Counted from the stretch's first letter, positions 15,464 through 24,625 are shown. The stretch is DNA of 64,000 bases from Streptomyces diastatochromogenes (GCF_002242805.1 NZ_MCGQ01000044.1:41581-105580), one strand, 5' to 3'. Made by a program: numbers and translations. Notes: generated by a model not told the origin, from the sequence alone.

Positions 15464-17434
15464 TCAGCGCAGGGGAGTGCGCGCCGCGTACCCGGCGGGG
15501 CCCGCCGTGGCCGCCGCCTTCACCACGTCGACGTCACGCGCCCGGACATAGGCGAGCCGGTGCCCGAGCTGGATCTCGTAGTACGCCTCCTCGCCCTGCA
15601 CCACCGGAGACGGGGAGTCGTCGGAGGAAGGTTTCTCCAGGTAGGAACCGAGGACGCGGGACTGCGTCACGTACCGCTGGCCCGCACGGAGGGTGTACGG
15701 GAGCGGCGACGGCTCGGGCTGCTCGTCCACACCCTCCGGGTAGGCGTCCTCCTCCGGCAGGGCGCGGCCGAACACCTCGATCTCCCTCAGGCCCTCCTTC
15801 GGGGTCACCGTCCGGCCGCGCGCGCCGACGGCTGTCGGGTGGGCCTGAGGGTTCTTGAACCATGCCTTGTGGCCCTGGTACCAGATCGCCGTCCAATCGC
15901 CGCTGCGTTCGGCGACCGCGAAGGTCTGGCCGGCGGAGACCCGCGACCCCAGGTCGTTGACGTCCTCCGTGGAGTCCTTGCCGTCGGGGTGCCGGCCCGG
16001 GTCCTGGATCAGCGGGGCGTCCTCGGCCGGGTCGGTGTGCAGACGGACCGCGCTGGAGCCGTGCGGCGCACACTTCACCCCGCTCTTGGTGCAGCCGGTG
16101 AACCGCGGCGTGTGGGTGGAGTAGTCCGGCAGGATCATCACGACGTCGCTGTCCGGCCCGGCGGTCGCCTTCAGCGGCGCGCCGAGCAGGTCGAAGTAGT
16201 GCCGCCAGTCCCAGAAGGGCCCCGGGTCGTCGTGCATGTCCGGAATGGTGTCCTCGGTCGGGGCCGGCACGTTGTCATGGCCGAAGATGTGCTGCCGGTC
16301 GAGCGGAACCCCGTACTTCCTCGCCAGGTACTTCACCAGGCGGGCCGAGGACCGGTACATCGTCTCCGTGTACCAGGCGTCGGGCTGCCGCAGGAATCCC
16401 TCGTGCTCGATCCCGATCGAGCGGGCGTTCACGAACTGGCTGCCGGAGTGCCAGGCCGCGTCCCTGATCCTGACGTGCTGGGTGATGTGGCCGTCCCGGG
16501 AGCGGATGGAGTAGTGCCAGGAGGCCTCCTCCGGATCCTGGATCGTCTGCAGCATCGACGCCAGCGGCGCCTCGGTGTCGTGGATGACGATGTAGTCGAT
16601 CCGCTGGTCCTTGGGCCGGTCGGCCAGCTGGTGGTTGCCGTACTCGTCGTCGTCGATCTGGACGTACGGCGCGCTGAGCCAGGAGCAGGACAGGTCCGGC
16701 GGGCAGTCGACCTCTTTCGGCCGCGGTGTGCCCTTGGTGACGGGGCGGCGCGGGTGGACATGGGGGTTCGCGTCGAGGGTGACGCGCTGCCCCGCGTCGG
16801 TGGTGCGGTGCGCACCCCGGCGGATCACGTCGAAGACGTCGTTGGCATAGGTGTCCGCCGAGGCACGGTCGGCGGTGCCCGGGAAGCGGGCCACGGTCTC
16901 CCACCAGTCCCCCGGGTTGGGGCTGAGCGGCTTGTCGAGCTGTCGTTGGGTCGCCGCGAGGAGGGCGGCGCCGCCGCGCACGTTGGCGGCGTCGTCCGTC
17001 CGCAGCTGCTCGGCCGGCAGCCCGGTCAGGCGTGCGGCCTGTTGCAGGTCCGCCGGCGGGTTCGCCGGACGCGCGGCGGGCGGTCCCGCCGACCCCGCGC
17101 GCGGCTGGCCCTGCGGGTGCTGCGGCGTCTGCGGCGGCTGGGGTCTGGGCGCGTCCACCAGGTGCATCGGCCCGTAGCCGCCGACGACGCTGGGGGCGCC
17201 GTGATGGGAGTCCCACCGCGACTGCAGGTACGACACGCCCATCAGGACGCTGCGGGGGACCTGGTACTCGTTCGCCGCGGCGGTGTAGTCGTCCTGCAGA
17301 AGCTGGTCGGACGGTGTGCCGTCCGAGCGGTCGATCAGCAACGGCACCAGAAGCGCCGCCGAAGCGGTCACACAGATGATCCGCCGGTGCCCGCGTACGG
17401 CACTGGAGACGCGGGGGGCGACGCGCTTTTTCAT
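15464..17434 (-). CDS. Secreted N-acetylmuramoyl-L-alanine amidase with lytic-transglycosylase-like N-domain
   Basis: 656 aa. A signal or anchor peptide (about 12-34) is followed by an SLT-like region (about 45-205), a Pro-rich linker (95-128) within it, an Amidase_2 domain (about 275-410) and a C-terminal SH3-like, cell-wall-binding region (about 430-640). The amidase zinc ligands are probably His285 (IHDTEA), His386 (FGHDN) and Asp403 (DDPGP). It should cleave the glycan-peptide bond of peptidoglycan. In the SLT-like domain the expected Glu of 'YLESxWD' reads YLQSRWD (Gln71). A GGAGG site precedes ATG 17434. It lies 214 bp downstream of the peptidase gene on the same strand. Confidence 0.83.
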   Translation of the reverse strand: MKKRVAPRVSSAVRGHRRIICVTASAALLVPLLIDRSDGTPSDQLLQDDYTAAANEYQVPRSVLMGVSYLQSRWDSHHGAPSVVGGYGPMHLVDAPRPQPPQTPQHPQGQPRAGSAGPPAARPANPPADLQQAARLTGLPAEQLRTDDAANVRGGAALLAATQRQLDKPLSPNPGDWWETVARFPGTADRASADTYANDVFDVIRRGAHRTTDAGQRVTLDANPHVHPRRPVTKGTPRPKEVDCPPDLSCSWLSAPYVQIDDDEYGNHQLADRPKDQRIDYIVIHDTEAPLASMLQTIQDPEEASWHYSIRSRDGHITQHVRIRDAAWHSGSQFVNARSIGIEHEGFLRQPDAWYTETMYRSSARLVKYLARKYGVPLDRQHIFGHDNVPAPTEDTIPDMHDDPGPFWDWRHYFDLLGAPLKATAGPDSDVVMILPDYSTHTPRFTGCTKSGVKCAPHGSSAVRLHTDPAEDAPLIQDPGRHPDGKDSTEDVNDLGSRVSAGQTFAVAERSGDWTAIWYQGHKAWFKNPQAHPTAVGARGRTVTPKEGLREIEVFGRALPEEDAYPEGVDEQPEPSPLPYTLRAGQRYVTQSRVLGSYLEKPSSDDSPSPVVQGEEAYYEIQLGHRLAYVRARDVDVVKAAATAGPAGYAARTPLR

Positions 17435-17648
17435 GGAGGTGCCTCCGAGGGGTTTCAGCGTGGCGGCCAGGACAGATGCGACCAGGGCGCAGTGGATCGC
17501 CCTTCAGGGCAAAGGGGGTTGCCCTTCGCGTCACCCCTCGTACGTTTCCGTGCCTCGCGCGCCGCTGCGCGCCGAGCGTCACTGGCGTGGACCAGCCGTC
17601 GGGCACAGGCCACCCGGTCGGCGGCACCCCGCCCGCCGCGGCGGCGCG
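17435..17648. other. Intergenic region between peptidase and amidase genes
   Basis: A 7-bp inverted repeat AGGGCAA (17506-17512) and TTGCCCT (17519-17525) with a 6-nt loop, and GC-rich short palindromes around 17555-17575, could end the peptidase transcript or regulate the amidase. No gene is seen. Confidence 0.35.
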
Positions 17649-19214
17649 TCAGTTCTCGACCGGCTCCACGTGCCAGTCGGGGTGCCCCGGCATGGGCGGG
17701 GTGTGCGCCCCGTACAGCCAAGGCGTCAGAAAGGGCGTCAGATCCTCGCCGGCGACATGGGACGCGAGCCGGACGAAGTCCGCGGTGCCGGCGGCCCGGC
17801 CCCGGTAGGTCGTCACCCAGGAGCGTTCGATCCGGTCGAAGGTGTCCTCGCCCACCTTCTCCCGCAGCGCGTAGAGCACCAGCGCCGAGCCGTCGTAGCG
17901 CATCTGCCGGAACAGGGTGGGCTCGGTGGGCTCGGCGGGCGCGCCGTCGTCGTGCCGCCACTGGTCGTGCTGTTCGTAGGCGGCGCGCATCATGTCCTCC
18001 AGGTCGATGCCGCCGTGGGTGTCGGAGTGGAGCAGCTCGTAGAAGCGGGCGTGTCCCTCGCTCAGCCACAGGTCGGACCACCGCCGGATCGCGACGCTGT
18101 CACCGGTCCACTGGTGGGCGAGTTCGTGCACGAGGTTGCGCTCGGCGCCGACCTGATCCCCCAGCAGATCGGCGCTCGGTACGACGGACAGCGACTGCGT
18201 CTCCAGGGCCACCGGAAGGTCGGTGTCCCCGACCAGCACGCCGTAGCGGCGGAAGGGATAGGGGCCGAGCCGCTGTTCGAGCCAGGCCAGGTGCTCCGGG
18301 GTGAGCGAGCGGTACTTCTCGGTGCCGGCGACCAGGCCGTCGGGGACCACGTCCCGGACGGGCAGCCCGCGCGGGCCCGTGCCGTTCACGACGGAGAACC
18401 TCCCGATGGCCAGCTGGACCAGTTGGGCCGCGAGCGGATGCTCGGAGTCGTAGGTCCACCGGATCCGTCCGTCGGGTTGCCGGACGTGCCCGACGAGCCG
18501 GCCGTTGGCCACCGCGGTCAGCCCCGGCGGTGTGGTGACGCGGAAGGTGAACGGCGCCCGCACGCTGGGGTGGTCGTCGGCCGGGAAGACCATCCTGGCT
18601 CCGTCGGGCTGGAGCGACAGCAGGGTGCCGTCGGCCGTGGGGACCCAGCCGTAGTCCTGAATCGCGTCGTCGCGGTGCCGACGCTGCGTCGGATCGGCGG
18701 TGTAGGCGACCCGGACGGTGAACGTGCCCCCGCGGGCGATCGGCTTCGCCGGGGTGACGACCAGTTCGTCGCCGTCGCGCACGGCCTTCGCCGGTGTGCC
18801 GTCGACGGTGACCGTGTGCAGCGTGTTGCCCGCGAAGTCGAGGTCGAAGCGGGACAGGGCCTGCGTGGCGGTGGCGCTGACGGTGGTGGTCGCGCCGAAG
18901 GGCGTGCGGGGTGCGCGCCAGTCGAAGTCGAGGGTGTAGCGGCGCACCGAGTAGCCGCCGTTGCCGTCGAGCGGCACGAGCGGGTCGCCGAGCCCCGGGG
19001 CACCGGGGGAGGGGGCCTCGCCAGGCGAACCGTGGGCGCCGGGGGAGGCGCCGGGGGCGGGGTGCCCGGCGCGGTCCGGCACGCGGTGCTCCCCGACGGT
19101 GAGGACGACGGTGAGGACGGCGGCGCCTGTGAGGCCCACGGCACCACCGGCCAGGGCGAGGGCCGTACGGCGGGTACGGATGCCACGTCGGGTGCCGGCA
19201 GGCGTGTTGTCCAT
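17649..19214 (-). CDS. Secreted or membrane-anchored M1-family metallopeptidase
   Basis: 521 aa. A basic N-terminus with a hydrophobic segment (about 17-41) is followed by a Gly/Pro-rich linker (48-76) and then the M1 aminopeptidase fold. Zinc ligands are His363 and His367 in HELAH and Glu386 in DLWLSEG, with the correct 18-residue spacing; Glu364 is the catalytic base. The exopeptidase GAMEN motif is replaced by VALETQS at about 335-341, as in many bacterial secreted relatives. It probably trims peptides outside the cell. It is divergent from the exopolysaccharide gene at 19376. Confidence 0.87.
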   Translation of the reverse strand: MDNTPAGTRRGIRTRRTALALAGGAVGLTGAAVLTVVLTVGEHRVPDRAGHPAPGASPGAHGSPGEAPSPGAPGLGDPLVPLDGNGGYSVRRYTLDFDWRAPRTPFGATTTVSATATQALSRFDLDFAGNTLHTVTVDGTPAKAVRDGDELVVTPAKPIARGGTFTVRVAYTADPTQRRHRDDAIQDYGWVPTADGTLLSLQPDGARMVFPADDHPSVRAPFTFRVTTPPGLTAVANGRLVGHVRQPDGRIRWTYDSEHPLAAQLVQLAIGRFSVVNGTGPRGLPVRDVVPDGLVAGTEKYRSLTPEHLAWLEQRLGPYPFRRYGVLVGDTDLPVALETQSLSVVPSADLLGDQVGAERNLVHELAHQWTGDSVAIRRWSDLWLSEGHARFYELLHSDTHGGIDLEDMMRAAYEQHDQWRHDDGAPAEPTEPTLFRQMRYDGSALVLYALREKVGEDTFDRIERSWVTTYRGRAAGTADFVRLASHVAGEDLTPFLTPWLYGAHTPPMPGHPDWHVEPVEN

Positions 19215-19375
19215 GGCGGCACTATGTCAGTAAGAGATCATTAATGCGATATGTCCACCAATTCCGACATAAGTACCTGTCGGTTGATATAAAGATCACG
19301 TCAAGGTGTGGCCCCCCTCTGAGCGGACCGTGCGGCCGTGCCCGTTGTCCGAGATCGGGCCTTCGAAGGAGAGGC
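19215..19375. promoter_or_regulatory. Divergent promoter region in front of the exopolysaccharide locus
   Basis: Unusually AT-rich for this genome. It contains a perfect dyad CCGACA (19264-19269) and TGTCGG (19278-19283) around an 8-bp centre, and a TATAAAG just downstream near 19289. It is a good candidate operator and -10 for the locus. An AGGAGAGG ribosome-binding site precedes the ATG at 19376. Confidence 0.45.
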
Positions 19376-20848
19376 ATGCGGCCGTTCAGAATCGCGGCAT
19401 CGCGACAGGTGCCGGTTCCCATGCCGCGCCGCCCCGCCCACCCGGAGGGCACCCAGGCGCGCTGGTACGGACCCTTGTCGGTCTGTGTGGATCTGGCCGG
19501 CGCGGCGCTGCCCGTCGCGGCCGCGATCGTGGAGGTCCGTGAGCCCCACCCGCTGCGGCTGGCGGCCGTCGCCGCCGTGCTGTGGCCGGTGATCAGAGTG
19601 GCCGGCAGGCGCTACACGCTCGCCGCCTGGGGCGACGGGGGCGGCCTGCGGGCCGTCCTCAGGGACTGGCTGGTGCTGGTCGGCGCTCTGGCGACGCTGC
19701 GCGTGATGTGCGGACTGGGCAGCGTGCCGGCCGACGCGTTCACGGCACTGATCCCCGCGCTCGTCCTCACGGCGACCTGCCAGAAGGTGATTCACCGTCA
19801 TCTGCGGGCCGCCCGCCGCAGAGGCCGCGCACTGCGCCACGTCCTGATGGTGGGTGAGGGCCCGACGGTCGACGCGGTGGTCGAGCAGCTCGCCCAGCGC
19901 ACCGACCACGAATACGTGATCGTCGGATCCTGCCCGGTCGGGGAGGACGAGCCGCTCTCCGGCGTACCCGTGGACCTGCGGCTGCCCTGCGAGGCGCCCG
20001 AACCCCCCGAGCAGGACGCCCAGGCGGTGCTCGGGGCGGCCGACAGACTCTCGGCCGACATGGTCTTCGTGGTGCCGGGCCCGCACATGGCGGGCGAGCG
20101 GCTGCGCCGGCTGTCCTGGGCGCTGCACGACCGGGGGTGCCCGCTCGTCGTGCTGCCCGGCATCGTCGACGTCACCCGCCGACGGGTCCGGCTCACCTCG
20201 GCGGCCGGACTCACCCTGCTGCACATCGTGCCGCCACTGCGCCGCGGCACGCCGACGCTGCTGAAGTCCGTCGTGGACCGCGCGGGCGCGCTGCTGCTGA
20301 TCGTCGGGCTCGCGCCGCTGCTGCTCGCGCTGGCCCTGGCCGTCCGGCTCGGCTCACCCGGCCCGGCCCTCTACCGCCAGATGCGGGTGGGCCGGAACAA
20401 CACGCCGTTCCCCATGTGGAAGTTCCGCACGATGGTGGTCGACGCGGACCGGCTCAAGAGCGAGCTGGAGGCGGCGAACGAGAACGACGGCCATATGTTC
20501 AAGATGCGCCGCGACCCCCGGATCACGCCCCTGGGACGCCTCCTGCGCCGATACTCCCTGGACGAGCTGCCCCAGCTGTTCAACGTCCTCCTCGGCCACA
20601 TGTCCCTGGTCGGCCCGCGTCCCCCGGTGCCCGAGGAGGTCGTCAAGTACAACCCGGTCGAGATGCGCCGGCTCAGCGTCAAGCCGGGCCTGACCGGGCT
20701 GTGGCAGGTGAGCGGACGGTCGGACCTGTCCTGGCACGAGACGGTCGCCCTCGACCTGCGCTACGTCGACAACTGGTCCCTGGCTGTGGACATGAACGTG
20801 CTCGCCCGCACCGTGCGAGCGGTGCTGAACGGCCAGGGCGCCTACTGA
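19376..20848 (+). CDS. Polyprenyl-phosphate sugar-1-phosphate transferase (initiating enzyme of EPS)
   Basis: 490 aa of the WcaJ/PssY type. Four to five N-terminal membrane helices (about 35-140) and a CoA-binding_3-like cytosolic domain (about 155-290) precede the bacterial sugar transferase domain (about 300-490), with KFRTM, SLDELPQL, MSLVGPRPP and KPGLTGLWQVSGRS. It transfers a hexose-1-phosphate to undecaprenyl phosphate at the inner face of the membrane, the committed step of repeat-unit assembly. Start ATG 19376 has AGGAGAGG upstream; the longer open frame from 19244 runs through the promoter region. First gene of the EPS locus. Confidence 0.9.
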   Translation: MRPFRIAASRQVPVPMPRRPAHPEGTQARWYGPLSVCVDLAGAALPVAAAIVEVREPHPLRLAAVAAVLWPVIRVAGRRYTLAAWGDGGGLRAVLRDWLVLVGALATLRVMCGLGSVPADAFTALIPALVLTATCQKVIHRHLRAARRRGRALRHVLMVGEGPTVDAVVEQLAQRTDHEYVIVGSCPVGEDEPLSGVPVDLRLPCEAPEPPEQDAQAVLGAADRLSADMVFVVPGPHMAGERLRRLSWALHDRGCPLVVLPGIVDVTRRRVRLTSAAGLTLLHIVPPLRRGTPTLLKSVVDRAGALLLIVGLAPLLLALALAVRLGSPGPALYRQMRVGRNNTPFPMWKFRTMVVDADRLKSELEAANENDGHMFKMRRDPRITPLGRLLRRYSLDELPQLFNVLLGHMSLVGPRPPVPEEVVKYNPVEMRRLSVKPGLTGLWQVSGRSDLSWHETVALDLRYVDNWSLAVDMNVLARTVRAVLNGQGAY

Positions 20849-20970
20849 TCCGCCTGATCCGCCATCCGGGCAGGCCTGCCGCCAACACGCCTGAATCACG
20901 GGCGACGTGGCTCCCGGGGCGGGAAGGATCACGACCATGGACGCCTGAGTCCTCGGGAAGGGACACTCTC

Positions 20971-21510
20971 ATGGCGCAGACCGTCGTCGCGCGATCCCTG
21001 CGCGGCTTCACCGGTGCCGGATACGACAAGGGGCGCCCCCTGCTCGTCCAGGCCGCCTGGTTCGCCGCCCTGCACCTGCTCTTCGTCAAGTGGTGGTTCC
21101 CGGCCCGCTGGCGGCCGGTGCTGCTGCGCGCCTTCGGCGCCCGGGTCGGAGAGCGGGTGCTGATCCGGCACGGCGTGCGGGTGCACTGGCCGTGGAAGCT
21201 GGAGATCGGTGACGACGTGTGGATCGGCGAGGGTGCCTGGATCCTCAACCTGGAGCCCGTCACGATCGGCAGCGACTGCTGTGTCTCCCAGGGCGCGCTG
21301 CTGTGCACGGGCAGCCATCGCCGCCGTTCCGTCACCTTCGAGTTCGACAACGGTCCGATCCGGCTGGAGCCGGGCAGCTGGGTCGCGGCCCGTGCCGTCG
21401 TCCTGCGCGGTGTCACCGTCGGCCGGGGCGGAGTGGTGGGCGCGGGCGCCGTGGCCCACCGGGACCTCGCGGCCGGCGCGGTCCTGACGGCGAAGGGGGT
21501 CTCCGCATGA
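20971..21510 (+). CDS. Hexapeptide-repeat O-acetyltransferase (WcaF-like)
   Basis: 179 aa with a left-handed beta-helix of hexapeptide repeats (about 85-170, such as IGDDVWIGEGAWI, TIGSDCCVSQGALL and GVTVGRGGVVGAGAV). It resembles colanic acid WcaF/maltose O-acetyltransferase-type enzymes that use acetyl-CoA to acetylate a sugar of the exopolysaccharide. A GGGAAGGG site precedes ATG 20971. The stop overlaps the next glycosyltransferase start (ATGA). Confidence 0.85.
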   Translation: MAQTVVARSLRGFTGAGYDKGRPLLVQAAWFAALHLLFVKWWFPARWRPVLLRAFGARVGERVLIRHGVRVHWPWKLEIGDDVWIGEGAWILNLEPVTIGSDCCVSQGALLCTGSHRRRSVTFEFDNGPIRLEPGSWVAARAVVLRGVTVGRGGVVGAGAVAHRDLAAGAVLTAKGVSA

Positions 21511-22688
21511 GACTGCTCCACGTGGTCACGCTCGTCAGTGACGACGGTGCCTTCGGTGGTCCGCCGAGCGTGGCCCTCGCCCAGGCGGAGGAGCTGGTCG
21601 CACGCGGACACGACGTCACGCTGATGTCGCTGTGGCGGGGCAGCGGCCGGGCACCGGACCGTATCGGCTCCGTCCGGCTGCGCTCCCGGCCCGCCCGTAC
21701 GCTGCTGCCGGGGCAGGGCTTCATCGGCCTGCTCGATCCCCGTCTGGTACGAGACCTGTGGCGGGCCATGGGCGGCGCCGATGTGGTGCATGTGCACGCG
21801 GGGCGCGATCTGGTCTCCCTCGCCGCGCTCGCCGTCGCCGCCCTGCGCCGCGTCCCGTGTGTGGCGCAGACCCACGGCATGGTCGAGCCGCGCACCGCGC
21901 TCCCCGTCCGGCTGTTCGACCTGCTGTACCTGCCGCTGCTGCGCCGGACGCGCACCTGCTTCGTCCTGACCGAGCAGGAGCGCCGGCTGGTGGCGCGGGT
22001 GCTCGGGCCGGACGGCCCGCCGCTGCGGATCCTGCCCAACGGCATCCGGCCGGGCCCGCCCGAACCGGGTCCGCGGCGGCCTCGCGACCCCCATGTGCTG
22101 TTCCTGGCCCGGCTGCATCCGCGCAAGCGTCCGGAAGCCTTCGTGGAGATGGCCGCGCTGGTCCACCAGGAGCTGCCCGAGGCCCGGTTCACGCTGTACG
22201 GCCCGGACGACGGATCGCTGCCCGCCGTACGCCGGCTCATCGCCGACGGGCTGACCGACGTGGTCCACTACGGCGGGGCGCTCGATCCCGCCGACGCGCG
22301 CGAGGCCTACCGGACGGCAGCCGTCCATGTGCTGGCCAGCGTGAACGAGCCGTTCGGCATGACCGTCATCGAGGCGATGGCCGCCGGCACCCCCGTCGTC
22401 CTCACCGACACCTGCGGCATCGCCGACGAACTGGCACGCCGGGGCGCCGCCGTCGTCACCGACGGCACCCCCCAGGCCATGGCGGACGCGGTCCGCCGCC
22501 TGCTCGCCGACCCGGACCTCTGCGCCGAGCTGGCCGAAGCCGGCCGGCGCGTGGTCGAGGACGTGTACTCGATCCGCGCCGTGGTGGACCGGTTGGAGGA
22601 GAACTACCGGAGAAGCGGCGGAAGTTCGGATCAGGCCGACTCTGCTCGGCGGGGCGCGGAGCCGGCCGCTTCGCGATCGGCCGGCTGA
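21507..22688 (+). CDS. GT4-family glycosyltransferase
   Basis: 393 aa GT-B fold retaining glycosyltransferase. The N-terminal GGPPSVALAQAEELVARGHDV segment is the acceptor side. The C-terminal donor site has FLARLHPRKRPEAFVEMA and the EX7E motif NEPFGMTVIEAMAAGTPVV. It probably adds one sugar of the EPS repeat unit on the cytoplasmic face. It is ATGA-coupled to the acetyltransferase. The last about 26 codons (from 22611) lie inside the first unit of the downstream tandem repeat, so the natural C-terminus seems to have been replaced or extended by repeat sequence. Confidence 0.87.
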   Translation: MRLLHVVTLVSDDGAFGGPPSVALAQAEELVARGHDVTLMSLWRGSGRAPDRIGSVRLRSRPARTLLPGQGFIGLLDPRLVRDLWRAMGGADVVHVHAGRDLVSLAALAVAALRRVPCVAQTHGMVEPRTALPVRLFDLLYLPLLRRTRTCFVLTEQERRLVARVLGPDGPPLRILPNGIRPGPPEPGPRRPRDPHVLFLARLHPRKRPEAFVEMAALVHQELPEARFTLYGPDDGSLPAVRRLIADGLTDVVHYGGALDPADAREAYRTAAVHVLASVNEPFGMTVIEAMAAGTPVVLTDTCGIADELARRGAAVVTDGTPQAMADAVRRLLADPDLCAELAEAGRRVVEDVYSIRAVVDRLEENYRRSGGSSDQADSARRGAEPAASRSAG

Positions 22689-23349
22689 TCGCTGCTACGG
22701 ACCGTGCTGCGGCGGCAGTTCGGGTCATGCCAACCTCGCTCGGCGGGCTGCGGATCCGGCTGCTTCGGTTGCGGTCGGCTGATCGTCGGCATGGGCCGTG
22801 CTGCGGCGGCGGCGGTTCGGGTCAGGCCGAGCCTGCTCGGCAGGGTGGGGAGCCGGCCGTTTCGAACTCGGCTGGCTCGTCTCTTCGGACGGCGCTGCGG
22901 CGGCGGTTCAGGTCAGGCTGAGCCTGCTCGGCAGGGGGCTGGCCGTTTCGAACTCGGCTGGCTCGTCTCTTCGGACGGTGCTGCGGCGGCGGTTCAGGTC
23001 AGGCTGACTCTGCTCGGCGGGCTGCGAAGTCGGCCGTTCCGGGTTCGGCTGGCTGATCGTCGGCACGGGCCGTGCTGCGGCGGCGGTTCGGGTAAGGCCG
23101 AGCCTGCTCGGCAGGTGGGGTGCCGGCCGCTCCGGGTTCGGCTGGCTGATCGCCGTTACGGACGGTGCTGCGGCGGCAGTTCTGAACGCGCTCGGCAACT
23201 GGCGGAGCCGGCCGTTTTCGGTTCGGTCGGCTGATCGCCACCACGGACCGCGTTGCGGCGGTAGTTCGGATCGGGCCGACCTCGCTCGGCAGGTGCGGAG
23301 CGGGCCGCTGCAGGGTCGGCCCGCTGATCGCCGCCACGGACCGCCCCGC
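22611..23349. repeat. Degenerate tandem array, 8 units of 86-94 bp
   Basis: Units start with GTGCTGCGGCGGCGGTTC-like sequence at 22611, 22704, 22798, 22892, 22978, 23072, 23165 and 23251 (steps 93, 94, 94, 86, 94, 93, 86), with a last partial junction near 23343. Several contain the perfect palindrome GCCGAGCCTGCTCGGC (for example 22826-22841 and 23097-23112). Units end in GGCTGATCGCC..ACGGACC, which matches the left arm of the terminator at 23334. Steps of 94 and 86 are not multiples of three, so no reading frame is kept; the array is non-coding apart from the end of the upstream gene. It fills the gap between two convergent genes. Confidence 0.85.
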
Positions 23350-23374
23350 GGATGGTCAGCGGGGCGGTCCGTGG
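23334..23374. terminator. Perfect 16-bp stem, bidirectional terminator
   Basis: CCACGGACCGCCCCGC (23334-23349) pairs perfectly with GCGGGGCGGTCCGTGG (23359-23374) around a 9-nt loop. It lies 30 bp beyond the stop of the minus-strand glycosyltransferase (23404) and after the repeat array on the plus-strand side. Confidence 0.8.
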
Positions 23375-23403
23375 CATTCGGCACGTGTGCTCGCACGGCC
23401 GGC

Positions 23404-24603
23404 TCAGTGGGCCGAGGTGGTGCTCACCCTTCGGAGGATGTCCTCGAAGCGGGAGGCGCAGCCCTGCAGGGCGAACTCGCGCTCGGCCAGTGCCCGGCTC
23501 TCCTTGCCCAGCCGTTCGGCGCGGGCTGGGTCGGCCAGGACCTGCTGGACCCAGGAGGCCGCACCGTCCAGTGCGGACTCCTCCGGCGGGAGGACCGCCG
23601 ACCCCGCCTGGTGGAGCAGTTGCGCGGCGAGGTTGTCGGCGGGCATGAGGCCGAGCACCGGCCGCCCGGCACACAGATAGGACAGGGTCTTGGACGGGAC
23701 CGAGAACTGCCCCGCGTCCGGCCCCAGGAGGACGACGAGGACGTCGCCCGTGCCCAGCACCTCGGGCAGCCGTTCGTAGGGCTGGAAGGGCAGCAGGGTC
23801 AGCTCGACACCGCGGGCCGCGGCCGCTTCCCTGAGGACGGGTACGGCTGGGCCGTCGTTGACGACGACGAGCCGTACCGGAGCACCCCGGTCCCGCAGCC
23901 GTTCGGCCAGCTGTACCAGCAGCACCGGGTTGTGCTTCAGCCCCAGCGTGCCGGAGTACAGCACCGTCCGCACGTCGTTCAGACCGTGCTCCGCGGACCA
24001 GGCGTTGGTGCGTGCCACCGGGACGATCTCGTCCAGCGGCGCCCAGTTGGGGATGACGGTGACCTTGCCGGCGGTGCCCCACCGTTCGTGGACCCGCACG
24101 AAGGAGTCGGCGATCACCACGATGGCCGAGGCCCGGCGCGCCGACCACTTCTCGCCCGCCCCGAAGACCTTGGCGGCGAGGCCCATCGACTTCGCGACCT
24201 GCGCGGCGGCGAAGCTCCGCAACGCGACCGCGGTCACGTCCTGATGCCACAGCACCCACGGGATGCGCAGCCTCTTCAGGACGGCCGCGGTCACGACCAG
24301 CACCGGGATCGGCAGGTTGGACAGCAGCACCACGTCGGGCTTCTCGCGCCGTACCTGCCGGGCCAGTTCGAGGCCCAGCCGGGTCTCCTGGTGGAGCCGG
24401 TGGAAGTAGGCCTCCTTCCTCAGCTTCGTGCCGTCCCCGATGGTGGCGAAGCGGAGGCCGGCGCAGTCTCCGGCGAGGTTGCCCTTGCCGGAGACGTAGG
24501 CCGTGCACGTCGAGTGGACGACGTCATGACCACGGCGTGCCAACTCCCGGCTGAGCTGGGCCTGGAACGGGTGGCCGCTGTAGTCGTGGACGAGGATCCT
24601 CAT
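23404..24603 (-). CDS. GT4-family glycosyltransferase (WbuB/WcaI-like)
   Basis: 399 aa GT-B enzyme. It starts MRILVHDYSGHPFQAQLSREL and has the C-terminal donor site with VLYSGTLGLKHNPVLLVQLA and, around 300-330, LLGPDAGQFSVPSKTLSYLCAGRPVLG, the pattern of WbuB-like transferases. It should add a further sugar to the EPS unit. It starts at ATG 24603, 22 bp after the epimerase gene on the same strand, so the two form a small operon opposite in direction to most of the locus. Confidence 0.87.
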   Translation of the reverse strand: MRILVHDYSGHPFQAQLSRELARRGHDVVHSTCTAYVSGKGNLAGDCAGLRFATIGDGTKLRKEAYFHRLHQETRLGLELARQVRREKPDVVLLSNLPIPVLVVTAAVLKRLRIPWVLWHQDVTAVALRSFAAAQVAKSMGLAAKVFGAGEKWSARRASAIVVIADSFVRVHERWGTAGKVTVIPNWAPLDEIVPVARTNAWSAEHGLNDVRTVLYSGTLGLKHNPVLLVQLAERLRDRGAPVRLVVVNDGPAVPVLREAAAARGVELTLLPFQPYERLPEVLGTGDVLVVLLGPDAGQFSVPSKTLSYLCAGRPVLGLMPADNLAAQLLHQAGSAVLPPEESALDGAASWVQQVLADPARAERLGKESRALAEREFALQGCASRFEDILRRVSTTSAH

Positions 24604-24625
24604 CGGCTGTCCGTCTCCTCGCGTC

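Noticed and set aside
15269..18304. 1011-codon plus-strand open frame
   Set aside because: It runs through the pseudogene scar and antisense to the amidase and peptidase; high-GC shadow composition throughout.
19244..19375. N-terminal extension of the sugar transferase to 19244
   Set aside because: The extra sequence lies in the AT-rich divergent promoter region, while ATG 19376 has a strong ribosome-binding site.
22611..23343. CRISPR array
   Set aside because: Units are long, degenerate and contiguous with no unique spacers, and there are no cas genes.
22704..23396. Repeat-protein ORFs on either strand in the tandem array
   Set aside because: Unit steps of 94 and 86 bp change frame at each copy, so no repeating protein is encoded.
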